Shown here piece by piece: positions 32,801 to 45,800 of a DNA stretch of 64,000 bases; within the stretch, counting starts at the first letter, position 1, and the number at the start of each line of letters is the position of its first letter. Location of the stretch: assembly GCF_000090795.2 (NCBI RefSeq), contig NW_003546509.1, forward strand, positions 47,435 to 111,434. The letters are read 5' to 3'. This stretch comes from Amphimedon queenslandica (lineage: Eukaryota > Porifera > Demospongiae > Haplosclerida > Niphatidae). Position numbers and translations under genes: made by a program. The notes under the pieces are model-generated. The model did not search any database. It was given only the letters and a program-made list of their open reading frames with translations, and was not told the origin of the DNA.

Positions 32801-33609
32801 CATTCTAGCTATTGAAACAGGCGGTACAGGGGCTGTAGAATCTGAGCCTAGCAATAGACGAAGGAAAGAAGAGCGACCACTCCCAGGGAGACCACAGAGT
32901 AGAAGATTAGTATAACGAATAGTAACGGTTGCGTCAGTGTTTAACATCTCCTCTATAAAAGAATACATGAATTTAAATGCACATACAATGTAGTATAATA
33001 TCTGCTTACGTCCGCTAAAAGAGGCCTTCCCTTTTACTTTATCTATAGCTCTTTTAAGTGAAGTCTTGGTAGCTCTTCCACGTTCAGAGACATTGTCTAC
33101 CTCTTTTAACCAAAGCGTCAGGACTACTTTAAGACAGACATTAGACATGGCAATGGCAGTCTCCTTCTTTGTAAATCCCAAGACCATACAGACCGAGTCC
33201 AATAACCGAAGGTAGTCATCAATGTGAGATAATGAAGTATTCAAACCCAGCTCCTCTCCGAGTTGGTACGGACTTGATTTTGAAGGATCAAACCCATCTC
33301 TTCTTAGTGTTGCTAGTGCCTCTTCAAGGACTAAAAAAACAATACACAATAAGTGTAAGAGTGCCAAATAGATTAAACTCTTTTTGATTAATATTAAATT
33401 AAATTAGTATGATTAATGGTAAACTGATTTTCTTGTTGCTTTTAATCAAAATTCGATTTTTGAAATTAATTGAGGTGTTATCAAACTTGTAACAAATTAT
33501 GCATAGATATAACACATGTACAAGGAAAATGCTACTCACAAATGGCCTTTTCTCGAGCCTTGTTTGGTAAGTCAGGCTGCGCCAAATCAGATGCAAAAAG
33601 GCTCGCCAT
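29888..33609 (-). CDS. Death-like - degenerate Roc (pseudo-GTPase) - COR - Death protein
   Basis: Start MASLFASDLAQPDLPNKA at 33609, then LEEALATLRRDGFDPSKSS. An N-terminal Death-like domain with an inserted loop ends at WLKEVDNVSERGRATKTSLKR. The large exon carries a Roc-like domain: P-loop GLPGSGRSS (lysine replaced by arginine; CGC codon), switch II VITTRGPLSFL where its neighbour has AIDTGGQAAFL, and GTCLDLIDK at the G4 position. About 300 residues separate G1 from G3, including a Ser/Pro-rich loop (HPYFVPHSPPHISSSSTS). The COR part is well kept (GRWILLKQELLVRAQ...SMTFIFYFPAFIPDFVFLNPEG). A Death domain near the C terminus (30435-30160; WQNLGLMLGLSINTIKHIE) is followed by a short last exon; its acceptor is ambiguous, so the stop is either near 29955 or at 29888. 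The frame is intact, so this is a functional pseudo-GTPase rather than a pseudogene. Confidence 0.83.
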
Positions 33610-33828
33610 TCGGCCCGATATTTCGTTGGATTTTCAATCTCAGTGTAATCTTACTGAAGGTTATAGATGTGTGGGGAAGAGACTGCTTTTCTGGAGATGA
33701 AAATCACGAAGAAAATGCAATAGAAAGAAAACTTCGACTCGTCGTTTCGAGTTCGAGTTAAATCGAGTGAACAAGGAGTTAATTTTAAGGTGCTGTGTAG
33801 GCGTGGTCTAAAAGTGCAGAAATTAAAA
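33610..33828. promoter_or_regulatory. Bidirectional promoter, pseudo-ROCO / DEPDC5
   Basis: 219 bp between divergent starts. GGCGTGGT at 33800-33807 lies 22 bp before the DEPDC5 ATG, matching the box upstream of the dehydrogenase and EGF genes. No TATA box is evident. Confidence 0.5.
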
Positions 33829-36800
33829 ATGGCGGATTCACTGCCCAGCAAATACTACTCAGAAACAAAAGTTATAAAGCTTAAAACTCATCCTAGAAAT
33901 TTTTGTGGTACGTCTCATTCATTATAAAATGTTGTGCCATGCTTGTATACTGTAGAAGAAGACCTAGTGGTGAACCTTGACTCATTTATCAAGGAAAAGT
34001 TTAGGATATTTGAGGGAATTGTCATTGAGATATTTCCTGTTGATGAAAGAAAGTCCTTTGGAAGAAAGTAGAGTATAGAAATTACTGAAGATGTCAAATC
34101 ATAGTAATTGAAATAGGAATCACCTTTTATTGGAAGTGAGGAAGATTCCTGCAGATGTACAGGCTAAAGGTGAGATTAGTTTATTTTTTTAAAGATTTGC
34201 GGAATGTGTAAAGTTATGGTTTTGTTTGTTTGTGATTTGAAATATATGCATGCAGAGCCTGAAATTGCATTCAAACAATGTTTAGACATTGCGTCTAAAC
34301 ATTTCTTAATTTGATCTGCCATTTTTATGACAGGGTTTTCCATTGTGGCATAGTCCTCATGCATCCTCTTGTCCCAGTACTGTAGTACATGGTATTTAGA
34401 CAAAAATCACAAGCAGGGAATTCTCCATTTTTTATAATTTTTTCTAATGCGTATACATGTTCTTATGCTCTGTAGAAAGTTTGAGCTGATTCCGATTGAA
34501 TTTGGATTTTTTTAACGAATTTGTAAAGTTGCTCAAAAATTGGATCAAAGTCCCTGTACTATAGTACAGTGATTTTGGCCAAATTTCATCAAAAATGAAA
34601 AGTAGAGAATTCTATATTTTTATAATTTTTCCTGATACATATACATGTACGTGTTCTTATGTTGTGTAGAAAGTTTGAACTGATTTCGATCAAATTTGGT
34701 TTTTTACAAATTTTAAAAGTTGCTCAAAAATTGGACCAAATTAAGTGTCCTTTAATTATTAGGTGGTCCACTTAGCATCAGTCAAGAGGTGGCTCATGCC
34801 TTCAATCTCAGTGGACTGAGGGAAGTCTGTATTAGGAGAGTGGATAAAGATGAAGTGGCACTTGATTTGGTTGAATTCAGATTTAAAGTGAGTTATGAGT
34901 ATTTTAGCAGTACATGTACAAGCATGTGTAATACAATGATACCATAATGATACAGTGATGCAATATTTCAAAAATTATAGATGACAATGTATACAGTGTC
35001 TTTATAAATTTAAATCCAACTATTATTATATTTAATACAATCAATACATTCTTAAAAATCGGTATACCGAAACCTAAATGAATTAATAAGTTTTAATTGT
35101 CTGTGTGTGATAAGAAACAGTGTACAGTATACATGTACATGTATATAGTATCAGCATGGAGTACATGTACATTTCTATCTGTTGCATTTACATGTAAATG
35201 TTGCTACATGTACAGTGTCCAAGTTTAATATTTATTGTCACCTTTTTGTACATTATAATTACAATATTATTTTCAAGGATCAAGGTTTGTCAAGAAGTGA
35301 CATGTGGAGATTTACCAATTCACTGGTACATACTTGTACATGTATTCTCTTAACTCTCATCGACTCACAGATTGATAAAGGGATGTATATATCAAGGAAG
35401 CTATTGTTTGCTGGTATGCTGTTGAAAGTTAGTGGATTGTGGGCTAAAGGGGAAACTGTCAAGAGTGGAGTCGTGACTGACTCTACCAGGGTGAGAGTTT
35501 CAATAATAATTATGATTATTTTTGTGTGTATATGTGCATGTACATTATACTCTGTTGCTTTTGTACATTTGTTTGATACACAACATTTTTATGCAAATTT
35601 TAATACATTAACATGAGGTTATTATCTTGCATGTACATGTACATTTACATGTCTGTAAAGGTTTGTTTAATGGTCTTTTGTTGATGCTATAGATTGTGTT
35701 TAGATCAGCCTCATCGCAATTTTTTTTATTCATACAAGTCAGCTCAGAGATATGGGAATTTGATCCCAATGGTCAGTTACTGTATCCTTATTGTCCTAGT
35801 ACATATTACTAGTGTTTAGGTGATACTTACTTTGATAAAGCAGTTGATGGTTTTTTGAAGGATCTCTTCTCTGTTTGGAAGGTACAGTACAGTACATGAA
35901 GTGTGTGTATTGATTCACACATTAATTGGACATGAACATTGTTCTATTACGTTGTACATGTACATGTTCATATCACTGTAATTGATGAGTTTTGCTTTAA
36001 GGATAAAAATGTTATATTGGTGAGCACTAATTACTACTGGTTGTACTGTATTGAAAATTCTGGCATACTGTAAAATACATTCAAGCTAATTGGTGTAAAT
36101 GTACATGTACATGTAGTGTATACCATGAAATTTATGTGACAAAAAATCTTCGTGAATCCTGCAATTTTGATATTTCATGAAATAAATTTTCACGAATAGC
36201 TTGCAAACTGCACTGCATGGAGCTGTGGAATTTTTGCAATTTTAATTTTTGTGACAAAGCAAAAATCACACAAATTTGCAAAATTTTTGGTACATAAATT
36301 TTGTGGTATTTATATGGCACATTAAACTTTTAATCTTTTCGTATTTTAGGATAAAGAATGTAATCATCAATTGACACTCATATTTTTTGCCAGAAAATAT
36401 TCAAGAAATTGTAAGTGATAAGTTACTGTACATGTGTACAGTACATGTACATGTACATGTACATGTACATGTACATGTACTGTCATACATTAACACACAG
36501 ATACTGATGGAATGCTGACTGATAAACACGGACGATACTATACTGATTATTACTAGTAAGTACATGTATGTACATACCTTGTATTATTGTCCTTAAAGAC
36601 TAGTGATCCTTTTAAATAATGTGTACGTGTCGAGCACGTATCACTAGGCAGGGCTTTATTTAGGGGGGCGGAGGGGGGCGCTCGCCCCCCTTGGGAGACA
36701 CTTGCCCCTCCTTGATTGACTTATTAACATGAAAAATTTCATCACCACAGCAGTAAATTGTATAAGTGTTGTGAGCACGCATTGTGCATGCACAATAGAA

Positions 36801-39800
36801 AATATTAGTGACCCCCCTTTTTTGAAATATTTTTAACCCTGGCCCCCCCTTGTATAAAATCCTAGATGAAGGCCTGCTTGGTGGTTGCAGAATTTAATTT
36901 TTAGTTGGGCATGTGGTTATTTTTAGTATTGCCCTTACATACCTGACCTTGTAGCTATGTGTTTATGCCAAATATGTGCATGAAGTTATTCTCTAGATAC
37001 TATAGACAGTACATACATTTTGTTATTAATTGTTTGGTTAGTGTTGTCGTTCAAGAAGAGTCTCATGCTGACTGGTCAAGTGCAATTGTTGAAGTCAAGA
37101 GAAGCTTCCAATGCTTTCAAGAGCTCCTCAATCCTCAGCCTCACTTGATCAATGGTATAATTATGTATATATAGTATATATATAATGGTATATAGTATAA
37201 GTACATACATTTAGAACTATTGTTTTTTATATTGGATAATTATGATACCGTATACATGCATCTTAGGCTATTTCATGGGATTAGTTTCCATCTTGCAAAA
37301 ATTATACATGTACACCTACATGTGATGTTTGATTGATTCACAAATTTTGGAGCCTCAAGCTACATGTACTTGTAGTATGGTGCGTGGGCGGATCAAAGGC
37401 GCCGCCAGTGCTACAACTTCCAATAACCGCACGGTAGGAAAATGTAGCACTGTGTGGAATATATAGTACTGCACAGTATAATATGTATGAGCATTCCTGT
37501 TAACCACAAGCTTTGATAGAGGCAAATAACAGCCTCAGCTACATACACTAAACATGTAACAATAATAATAGTGATAAATGAGATCTGATCGGCTTGCGCT
37601 GGCCACCTGCGCGACTTTTGAAATTTCATTTGATCCACCCACGCACCACTACAAACCAATCAAAGCACTGTTGATTCGTAGATTACGGAAATTATTGCAC
37701 TCGGGACGGTCTCGACGAAAATGTAGCACTCGGCTTCGCCTCGTGCTACATTTTCCTCTCGACCGCCCCTCGTGCAATAATTTCCGTAACCTACTCTCAA
37801 CAGTGCTTTAACTAATACATGTATACTGAACGTATCAGTCATTATTGTGTCTTATTAGGTGATGGTGTTGTTCCTGAGCAGTTTGATGAGTGGATATCAA
37901 CTTCAGCTGAAGGGAATATATTAGAAGCTACTAATCTAGCAGTTAATGGTAATTATATATTACATTTTATGAGGCATAATATAAGTTTGATGCTGTGTTG
38001 TAAGTTTCAGCTGATTCAAGATTATTTTTTATAAATTTTTAAATTTGTGCAAAATAGTACAGGGTCATTGGCCAAATTTTTTCAATAACTGCTAGAAACA
38101 AATTCTCTATTTTTTTATTTTTTCTGATACATATAATATACACATGTATGTACTGATGTCTCTGTAGAAACTTTGAGTGAATTCTGATCAAAATCAGCTT
38201 TTTTTACAAATTTTAAAAGTTGCTAAAAATTGGACCAAAGACCCTAGTCAAAAATAGCTATGAGAGGATTTTTAATTTTTATTATATTAATTATATTAAT
38301 TTTCTGATGTAAGTATGCATGTACTTAAAGTGTGCGTTAATGCTAGAAATTTTAGAAATTTTTAGAAATCTTTGCCAAGTATATTGTAGTAACACATGTA
38401 GTGATTCCATTTAATCTACCTCGTAATAGCAGTAGTTGTGTAGTAAAGTATAATAATAGATATTTCTGTTACTATGTCTGGACTGCCACACGAGTGTTTT
38501 TATTTTAGCTAATCCTTTGTAGTTTTGGAGAATCATTATAAGAATTGTAACTTCAATACAACTGGTCAGCAAATAGTGATTGTATCCCCAGGAGCAGGAG
38601 TCTTTGAGGTAGAGTATATGTTCAATACTCAATACTGACTTAATAATAGCCAAAATACTATCACACTCAACTGCCTGTCATTGCATGTAGGTTGATAATG
38701 AACTGAACAGGCTAACAAAGGAAAGGATAATTGATCAAGGTTAGTTTTAACTTTCAAGCCATTAATTTTGTAAGTTGCATGTTTTAAAACTGAGAATTTA
38801 AAAAGCTATTATGAATTCTACATGTACAAATGGAGGTATACACATACGGATGTATATGTATATGTGTATGTACTTGTAGTTATTATCTGTTTTGTTCATT
38901 GACTATATTATAGGTATAGGAATGGATCTTGTATGCCTCAACGAGCAGCCACTACATGCTGTGCCATTATTCAAGGTTTGTTTTACATGTTAATAAACTA
39001 TTAATAAAAATACATATACATGTACATGTATGTGTGTCTAGTGTACATGTAATCTATATATTATATGTGCACATGTGCAGTTTTGTTAGTGTATTAATTC
39101 TTTCTTGTTAGTTTTATTCTGGATATCATCCTGAGGATCGCTATCACATTCCTCACTGGATCAACTACAGTTATTATAATCCTTCAAGGCCTTGGACCCA
39201 GTTCAGATATCAGCCACGAATAAAAATATCAGATCATCTTGTAAGCTATACAGAAGCTTAAAGCTTTGTCATTTTTTAATACTATGAGTTGCTGAGAGGA
39301 AATATTATAGTGAGAATGATACAGAGACAGAGAAATTAAGTTTATGAATTTAAAGAGAAAGAAACAAGACATGAAATATGTACATGTACATGTACATTGT
39401 ATGACATGTAGATCTTGCACTACTTTATTTCAGTACATGTACATTTATTATTAATATTCTTTTATTCAAGGTGAATAAACATCTGAAGACTAACCCGGTC
39501 CTTCTAGATGAAACAGGAGATTGTTCACAGAAAGCAAAACGTTTGTGTCACTTATCACGACACTCTACATTATGATGTGGTTTACTAATGTTTAGATACT
39601 TGTGCTCCTCCATTGCTGAATCCCAATGACCCACTGGCTCTTGTCGACTATGACACTTATGATCGTAATATATTTACATTCTCTGGCTCTTCTAAGTATC
39701 ATCACAGCTTTTCTGAGGACTCTCCTTCAGAGAAACCAAAGCTTGGAAGGGTATGTACAGTTTATATCCACTTTAATCATGATTGTACTATTATAATAAT

Positions 39801-42800
39801 AATGATAATTTTTTTGGTTGCTGTCCAGCTTTTTAAACTTAACTTGGCGTGCATGTACATGTACATGTAGCATTAGGACCACAAATTGGCAAATTTTGGC
39901 TTCAAAATAATAATTATTGTTTGTTATTAGCATAGTACCGTTGATGATTTTTCAACATCAAGTTACGAGCATCAGAGGTAAGGTTGAATGTCTGTTGTAC
40001 TGTATTTTAATTGTGTCTTTACATTTTAGTAGTAGTCCATCTGAAGTTTCTAAAGTATGTTAAATAGATAATGCCTGTATAATGTAAAATATGTGTCTAA
40101 TCTATAACAAATGCACAATGTAGCACTTGACTTTTGGCTGCATAAGCCTGCATTATAAAGTCACTATTAAGATTATTAATTTGTTTATTTGTAGGCTAGT
40201 GCTAGAAAAAGACCACAACGTAAGTCACTGGCACATATCATATATTAATGTACATCCACTGTAATGTGCATTACTACATTTCATTACTCATACATGTATT
40301 TGTGTCTTTTATATGTACATGTATTTCATGTGTCATATGTATCCCACTATATACAGGAGCAAGGTATCATTCAGACAATTACGACGACGAAACATTCGAT
40401 GATAGTCTGGTTAGAGTGGGCAGTGCTGAAATGGTCGGCAGTTTTATAAGCAGCAGGCAGCCGTTTAAATCCCCAGTCACGAGGAGAAAGAAAGCTTTCA
40501 TAAATCCGTTCGACCCGAGCAAGTCTCACGTTGAAGTCAACTCCCACCTCTGTCGATGGATGCACACCTTCCCTAGAGACACTTTGGGCAGAGCCTTCCA
40601 GACCCACCACGTGAAGGAGTTGGAGAAACTGGACGAGAACACAGAGCTTAAAACAAAAAACAGATTAAGTACGCCATCTTTATCACTCTCTAACAATATG
40701 TCTACTGAGTCACCGAGTCTTGGTGATACTATCCATGCTAGTACTGTTGAGAACTTTGCTTCAATACGTCGATCTGGAATGGATTGGACTTCGTTAACGG
40801 AGCCAGCTTGCCTCCCTCTTACGACAGATTATTATCCTGATAGCTATGCCATATCCAGGGATTATGTTGTGTATAATTCGTCTCTCCTTGTATCCAGTGA
40901 TGACAGCGAGGGGGCTGGGGATAAGGGCGTGGCTGATGGCTGGAGGGCTGACCATCAGAATATCAATACTGTCCAGGCTTTTAAGGAAATGATATCACAA
41001 AGACTAGCACAGGTTTGTATTGCTATGGACATCAGTCATTTTATGCATGTACATGTATTTGCTTAAGCAAGCAATAACAAAGTTTTATAAACTATTTTAT
41101 TCCAGTTGTGCATATGTACATGTACATTGTACTTGTACATTTTAAACATGTACCTACACTTTTTGTCACACTACTTATTTTTTGTTGTTAGGGTTTTCAA
41201 TTGGTGTTTCACTATGGGAGCCTATACAGTTTACACAAAGATTTAGATGGACTTATTAAAAGCAAGAGAAAGAAAGTTAGCCATTTAAAAAATTTTTCTC
41301 TCTCTACTCTACATTATCTTTCTCTCTCACTCTTCTTGGCATCTCTTTTTTAATACTCTCCCTCATTTTTTATTCTCTTTCTCTCTCCCTCTCTTCTATC
41401 ATTCTTTTTCTCTCCCTCCTCTTCCTCTCTCCCTCATCCTATTCTCTCTTCCCCCTATTACTTTTATTCAGAAAACTATAATAGTCAAGTTTAGTATGGG
41501 ACGAGTGTTTCAAAACATTACTCTTGAATTTCCACATATGCATACCTGTATCTACAAAATGAAGTAAATTTAATACAAAACATATAACATGCATGTTATA
41601 ATAATTATATACTGTATTGTCTATGCACTTAGATGTACATGTAATAATGACACAAGCGAAATGATAATGTTGTAGTTGTACATGTACACATGCTTATTTC
41701 TTATTACGGAACATGTACACGCGTCCTTTTAAAAATTGCTTAATTAAAAGTTTATTTCCGATGCCATATGCATGTTCTTATACACGTGTATTAGAGATAA
41801 AGGAGAATGTTACTCTACAACTTGTCACAGCCAGTACGTGTACTCTTAATGGGTTTGTCTGCCCAAGAATTAATCATTAACTTTCTGTCTAGCAAAACAA
41901 GTTGATTGGGGTATATGGAGAATATAAGTAATACAATGTACATTAATTCACAAATTTGTTAAGCATAACATATTTAGGTGTACAGAAACATGTTAAGTCT
42001 TGATACATACATGTACATGTACATGTACATGCTTAGCTTAGTAATTCTTGTAATTCTAGATTTATTTCACAAGTTAAACTTGTACATGTACGTTTAGTAT
42101 TTTTATTATTTGCTGATTTTTAATTATTAGGACTCCTATTAATCTTAAAGAGGTACAGTATAGTTATAAGCTGGTGGCACACACAAAGACTCTTAGTGAT
42201 GCTAGCTGTGGCTTATCTCACGAACGTAGGGAGAACTACAATTGGAATTATCTCGACCAACACATTTCTGGACATGTTGATTTTGAGCAATACCAGGAGG
42301 TCAGTTTAAACTTATAATATGTTAATTTTGGAACAACTTTAAAACTTTACTGCAAAGAAGCTGATCACTATGCCACAGTCCTGTGGGAAACCTTGGCAAA
42401 AACTAATTCATTACTGTGCAACATGTCCAAAAAGTGGACTGGGAAAATTTAGTTAATTTGTGCCAAAAAATTAGTATTATTTTAGTAGAACATTGTATGT
42501 TCATGTACATGTACAAACACATGTACTCTACATATCAATCATTATAGATAATGGGTTTGAACACCTTATGATTTTAAGTGACATATGTACATATTCACTG
42601 AGTATGTGTTCATGGTTATTAGTGGTCATTTATTCTTATTCTGTAGTCTCACAAGTACTGGAGGTGTAGGTTCCTAGTTCTTCCTTCTGAGGCTCCCCCC
42701 AGTGACAGGACTGGGGAATCAATGAGCTCCTGGCTATGTGACACTACCAGTGGATTCATTAGACTAGTGGAACTGATGAACAGCATCAAGAGAACATCAC

Positions 42801-45800
42801 CAGCCATCAAGAACCAGAAGAGAGACTTTGTAAGCAACATACAGTACATGTACATGTACATGTACATGTACATGTATTAATAATTTGTTATGCCTACATG
42901 TACATGTACATGCATGTACATGTGGTTGTTATAATACAATGAGTTTATTTGATATTAGGGGTCTACAGTAGTTTGCATTCACATGTGTATGTCCAATAAT
43001 AATTGTTTGTCTCTTTGTTCACTACCACATTTTTATTGATCTTTCGCTGCATGTACATGTAACTTCCTTTTAAGATAGTACAGTGATACATTTAAGGATA
43101 CCATACTTGGGTAGCCTCTGTGTGTCTTAAGTGGTGTGGAATGTACCAGAGACTCAATATTAGTATACAGAATATTGAATGAAGAAAGATAACGGTGCAC
43201 TTAAATGAACAATAAAATACATGTAGTACATGTACTTATACATGTACATGTACAGTAGATACATTCACATATATACATGTACACGTGGATAGGTAAACGA
43301 TTGAATACATGTACTACACATACACATTACATGTGTATGTTAATCAATGATGTGTACTTTTGCAGGGTCGTTTTAATTCAATGCCGTGTCGCTCACCATC
43401 CGTACACTCTACCACTCACATCTCACCCTGTCCCTCTCCAACTGTATCTCTTCCAAGGCAAAGATCACGCGAGGACTTGTCCACTCCGTCTCGCTCCAAC
43501 TCCGACAGTAAAATGAAATCACACGATGATCTCCGTAGCCCTGGTACCCGGAGTCCTGATCTACGTAGTCCCCTACATCACGAGCAGCTCCTATCCTCAA
43601 GGAGCCCTCAGTTATCGCTAATGTCCAGTAACTCTCAGCGTAGCAGTAGGGAGATAGTCGGCGATTTGAAAGAGTTGACTTTTGGCAGTCGTCAGCGATC
43701 GACCAGTCCTAATCCTCAGAGACTAAGACGGAAATTAAAGACGGCAAGTATCGAGAACTTACCTACTGCCCACGAGGAGGAGACCCAATATCCGTCTTTA
43801 TACATAGTCCCTTCCACTCCGACTAGGATACCCTCTAATGATGACGATGACCTGAGTCCGTTGGATTTCCCTGATGCTCCGTTAATGATTGTGTCTCCGC
43901 CTGAAAAAGTGCTCCAGGCTTTGTTGGATAGGAAGTGAGTGAAAGTGTTTGTTGTCTTATCGAGATTATTATTACTACATGTGGGTTGTGGTTTTAGCAT
44001 TCTAGTAATGTGTACATTAATTACTATGCATGTGTAAATCTGTTTTGTTAAACTTATGTACATACATAATGCCTTAGCTTTAAGGCGGAATTACAATATG
44101 ACATTAGGCCAGCGTACTGTCAATTTTTAATCAAAAGTGTGGGCGATTTGACCTTTTGACGCATGCTTTCCGCTGGAATAGAACCAGATTCTATTCCAGC
44201 GTCAATGTAACGTCAGGACTAGCGTAATATTGTAATTCCGCCTTTAGTTGACTATTGTAAGCAGTGTATGATTGAGTTTCATGTGTCACATCAACTTAGC
44301 ATTCTTGCTAAATTTGCTTAGATTAGCCCACACAATTAAAAGGGACATTTTGTATATGTACGCATGTAATATTGTACATTATTATTTATTATATTTTATT
44401 CTGACATTGTGCTTCCCTACTGCAGTGATGGTATTGATCTGTTAGTCAATCAACCTCCTTTAAGGAACAACTGCTTCCTCTCAATGGAGGCTGTCAAGCT
44501 ATTACAAGAGAAGATGGATGGCTCTCCTACCAGGAGAGACATCGTCACAATGATGCAGGTAATTATACATGTACACGCACATGTACATGTAGCTGGAGGA
44601 GTCAATCATACATTTACATCATGCACATGTACAGTACATGTATAATTTACTGTATATGTACATGTACATGTACATGTATTATATTTGTCTATATAGCCAT
44701 GTACTATAATGTATTTCTATTTTCAGTGTGTTATGATAGTATGGTCAAGTCTTATTGCTATCATTAGGCTTTGTGGGCTATGACTTTAGACATTAAGATG
44801 TGTGGTTTAGTGTCTTGTGGCTAGTAATACATTAACTGTACATCTTATAGTATACACTTGTAATTAATAGTGTTCTGGCACACACTTTGTCATTCCCATG
44901 ATACAGAGAGGGTATATGAGTCATTAATACAATAGTAACAGGCACAATGTGTGCACACTCAGTAGAACATGTATTGAATTTTATTAGGTGAATGATGAAG
45001 TGGTTTTGTTTGTCGGTATGTACATGTACATGTACATGTACATGGCAAGGGTATGGAACCCTCAATGTTTTACATTCTTGTAGTTTGTACATGTACATGT
45101 AAGCAATAACTTTTTGTACTGCACTGGCTCACATACAGTGTATTGTACTATTTGACTTTGATACATGTACAAGTACTACTGTAGTATCATATTTCTCCTG
45201 GAAGATACATCTGTGGCTTTTAGGAATTACTTACTACTGATCTGGTTTCATGTGCCTTTACCAATTACTGGTATGAGAACAGTCCAATTTGTGTTGATTA
45301 AGTGGAATCCTGTAAATGCACTCACCATATGGTACTACTATTTGTTATTCTTAATGGCTGCAATGAACATTTCCTCTTTCATTCTTTGTGTGTAAAATTT
45401 GCTTGTACATGTAAACAAAGTATGAGGAAGTTTTAATTGTGAATGTCTGCCAATAAACTCCTACTGTGGCTCTGAGTCTTTGTTCTTTTTCCATTCACAG
45501 GATATGCTCAAGAAAGGACACATTGTTCATGCTTCTGGTGACAAGAGAGTTCCTTTCATTGACGGGTTCTACTTTTATTATGCTCCTGAATGTAAGTAAC
45601 ATTTAACACTTTTAACAGTACTAAGAGTACATAATACATGTACCTTAAAGTACATATAAACACATACATGTATATGTACACACATACGCTGTACATGTAC
45701 ATGTACATGTAGTACATTGCACATACATGTGTACATCACACTCTCATTCCTATTTCTAACACTTTATAGCTAGTAATATTGAAGAGCCTGATATTGAGTA

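Noticed and set aside
33470-33761. Plus-strand open frames across the pseudo-ROCO first exon
   Set aside because: Antisense to the coding exon and the promoter; no splice or homology support.
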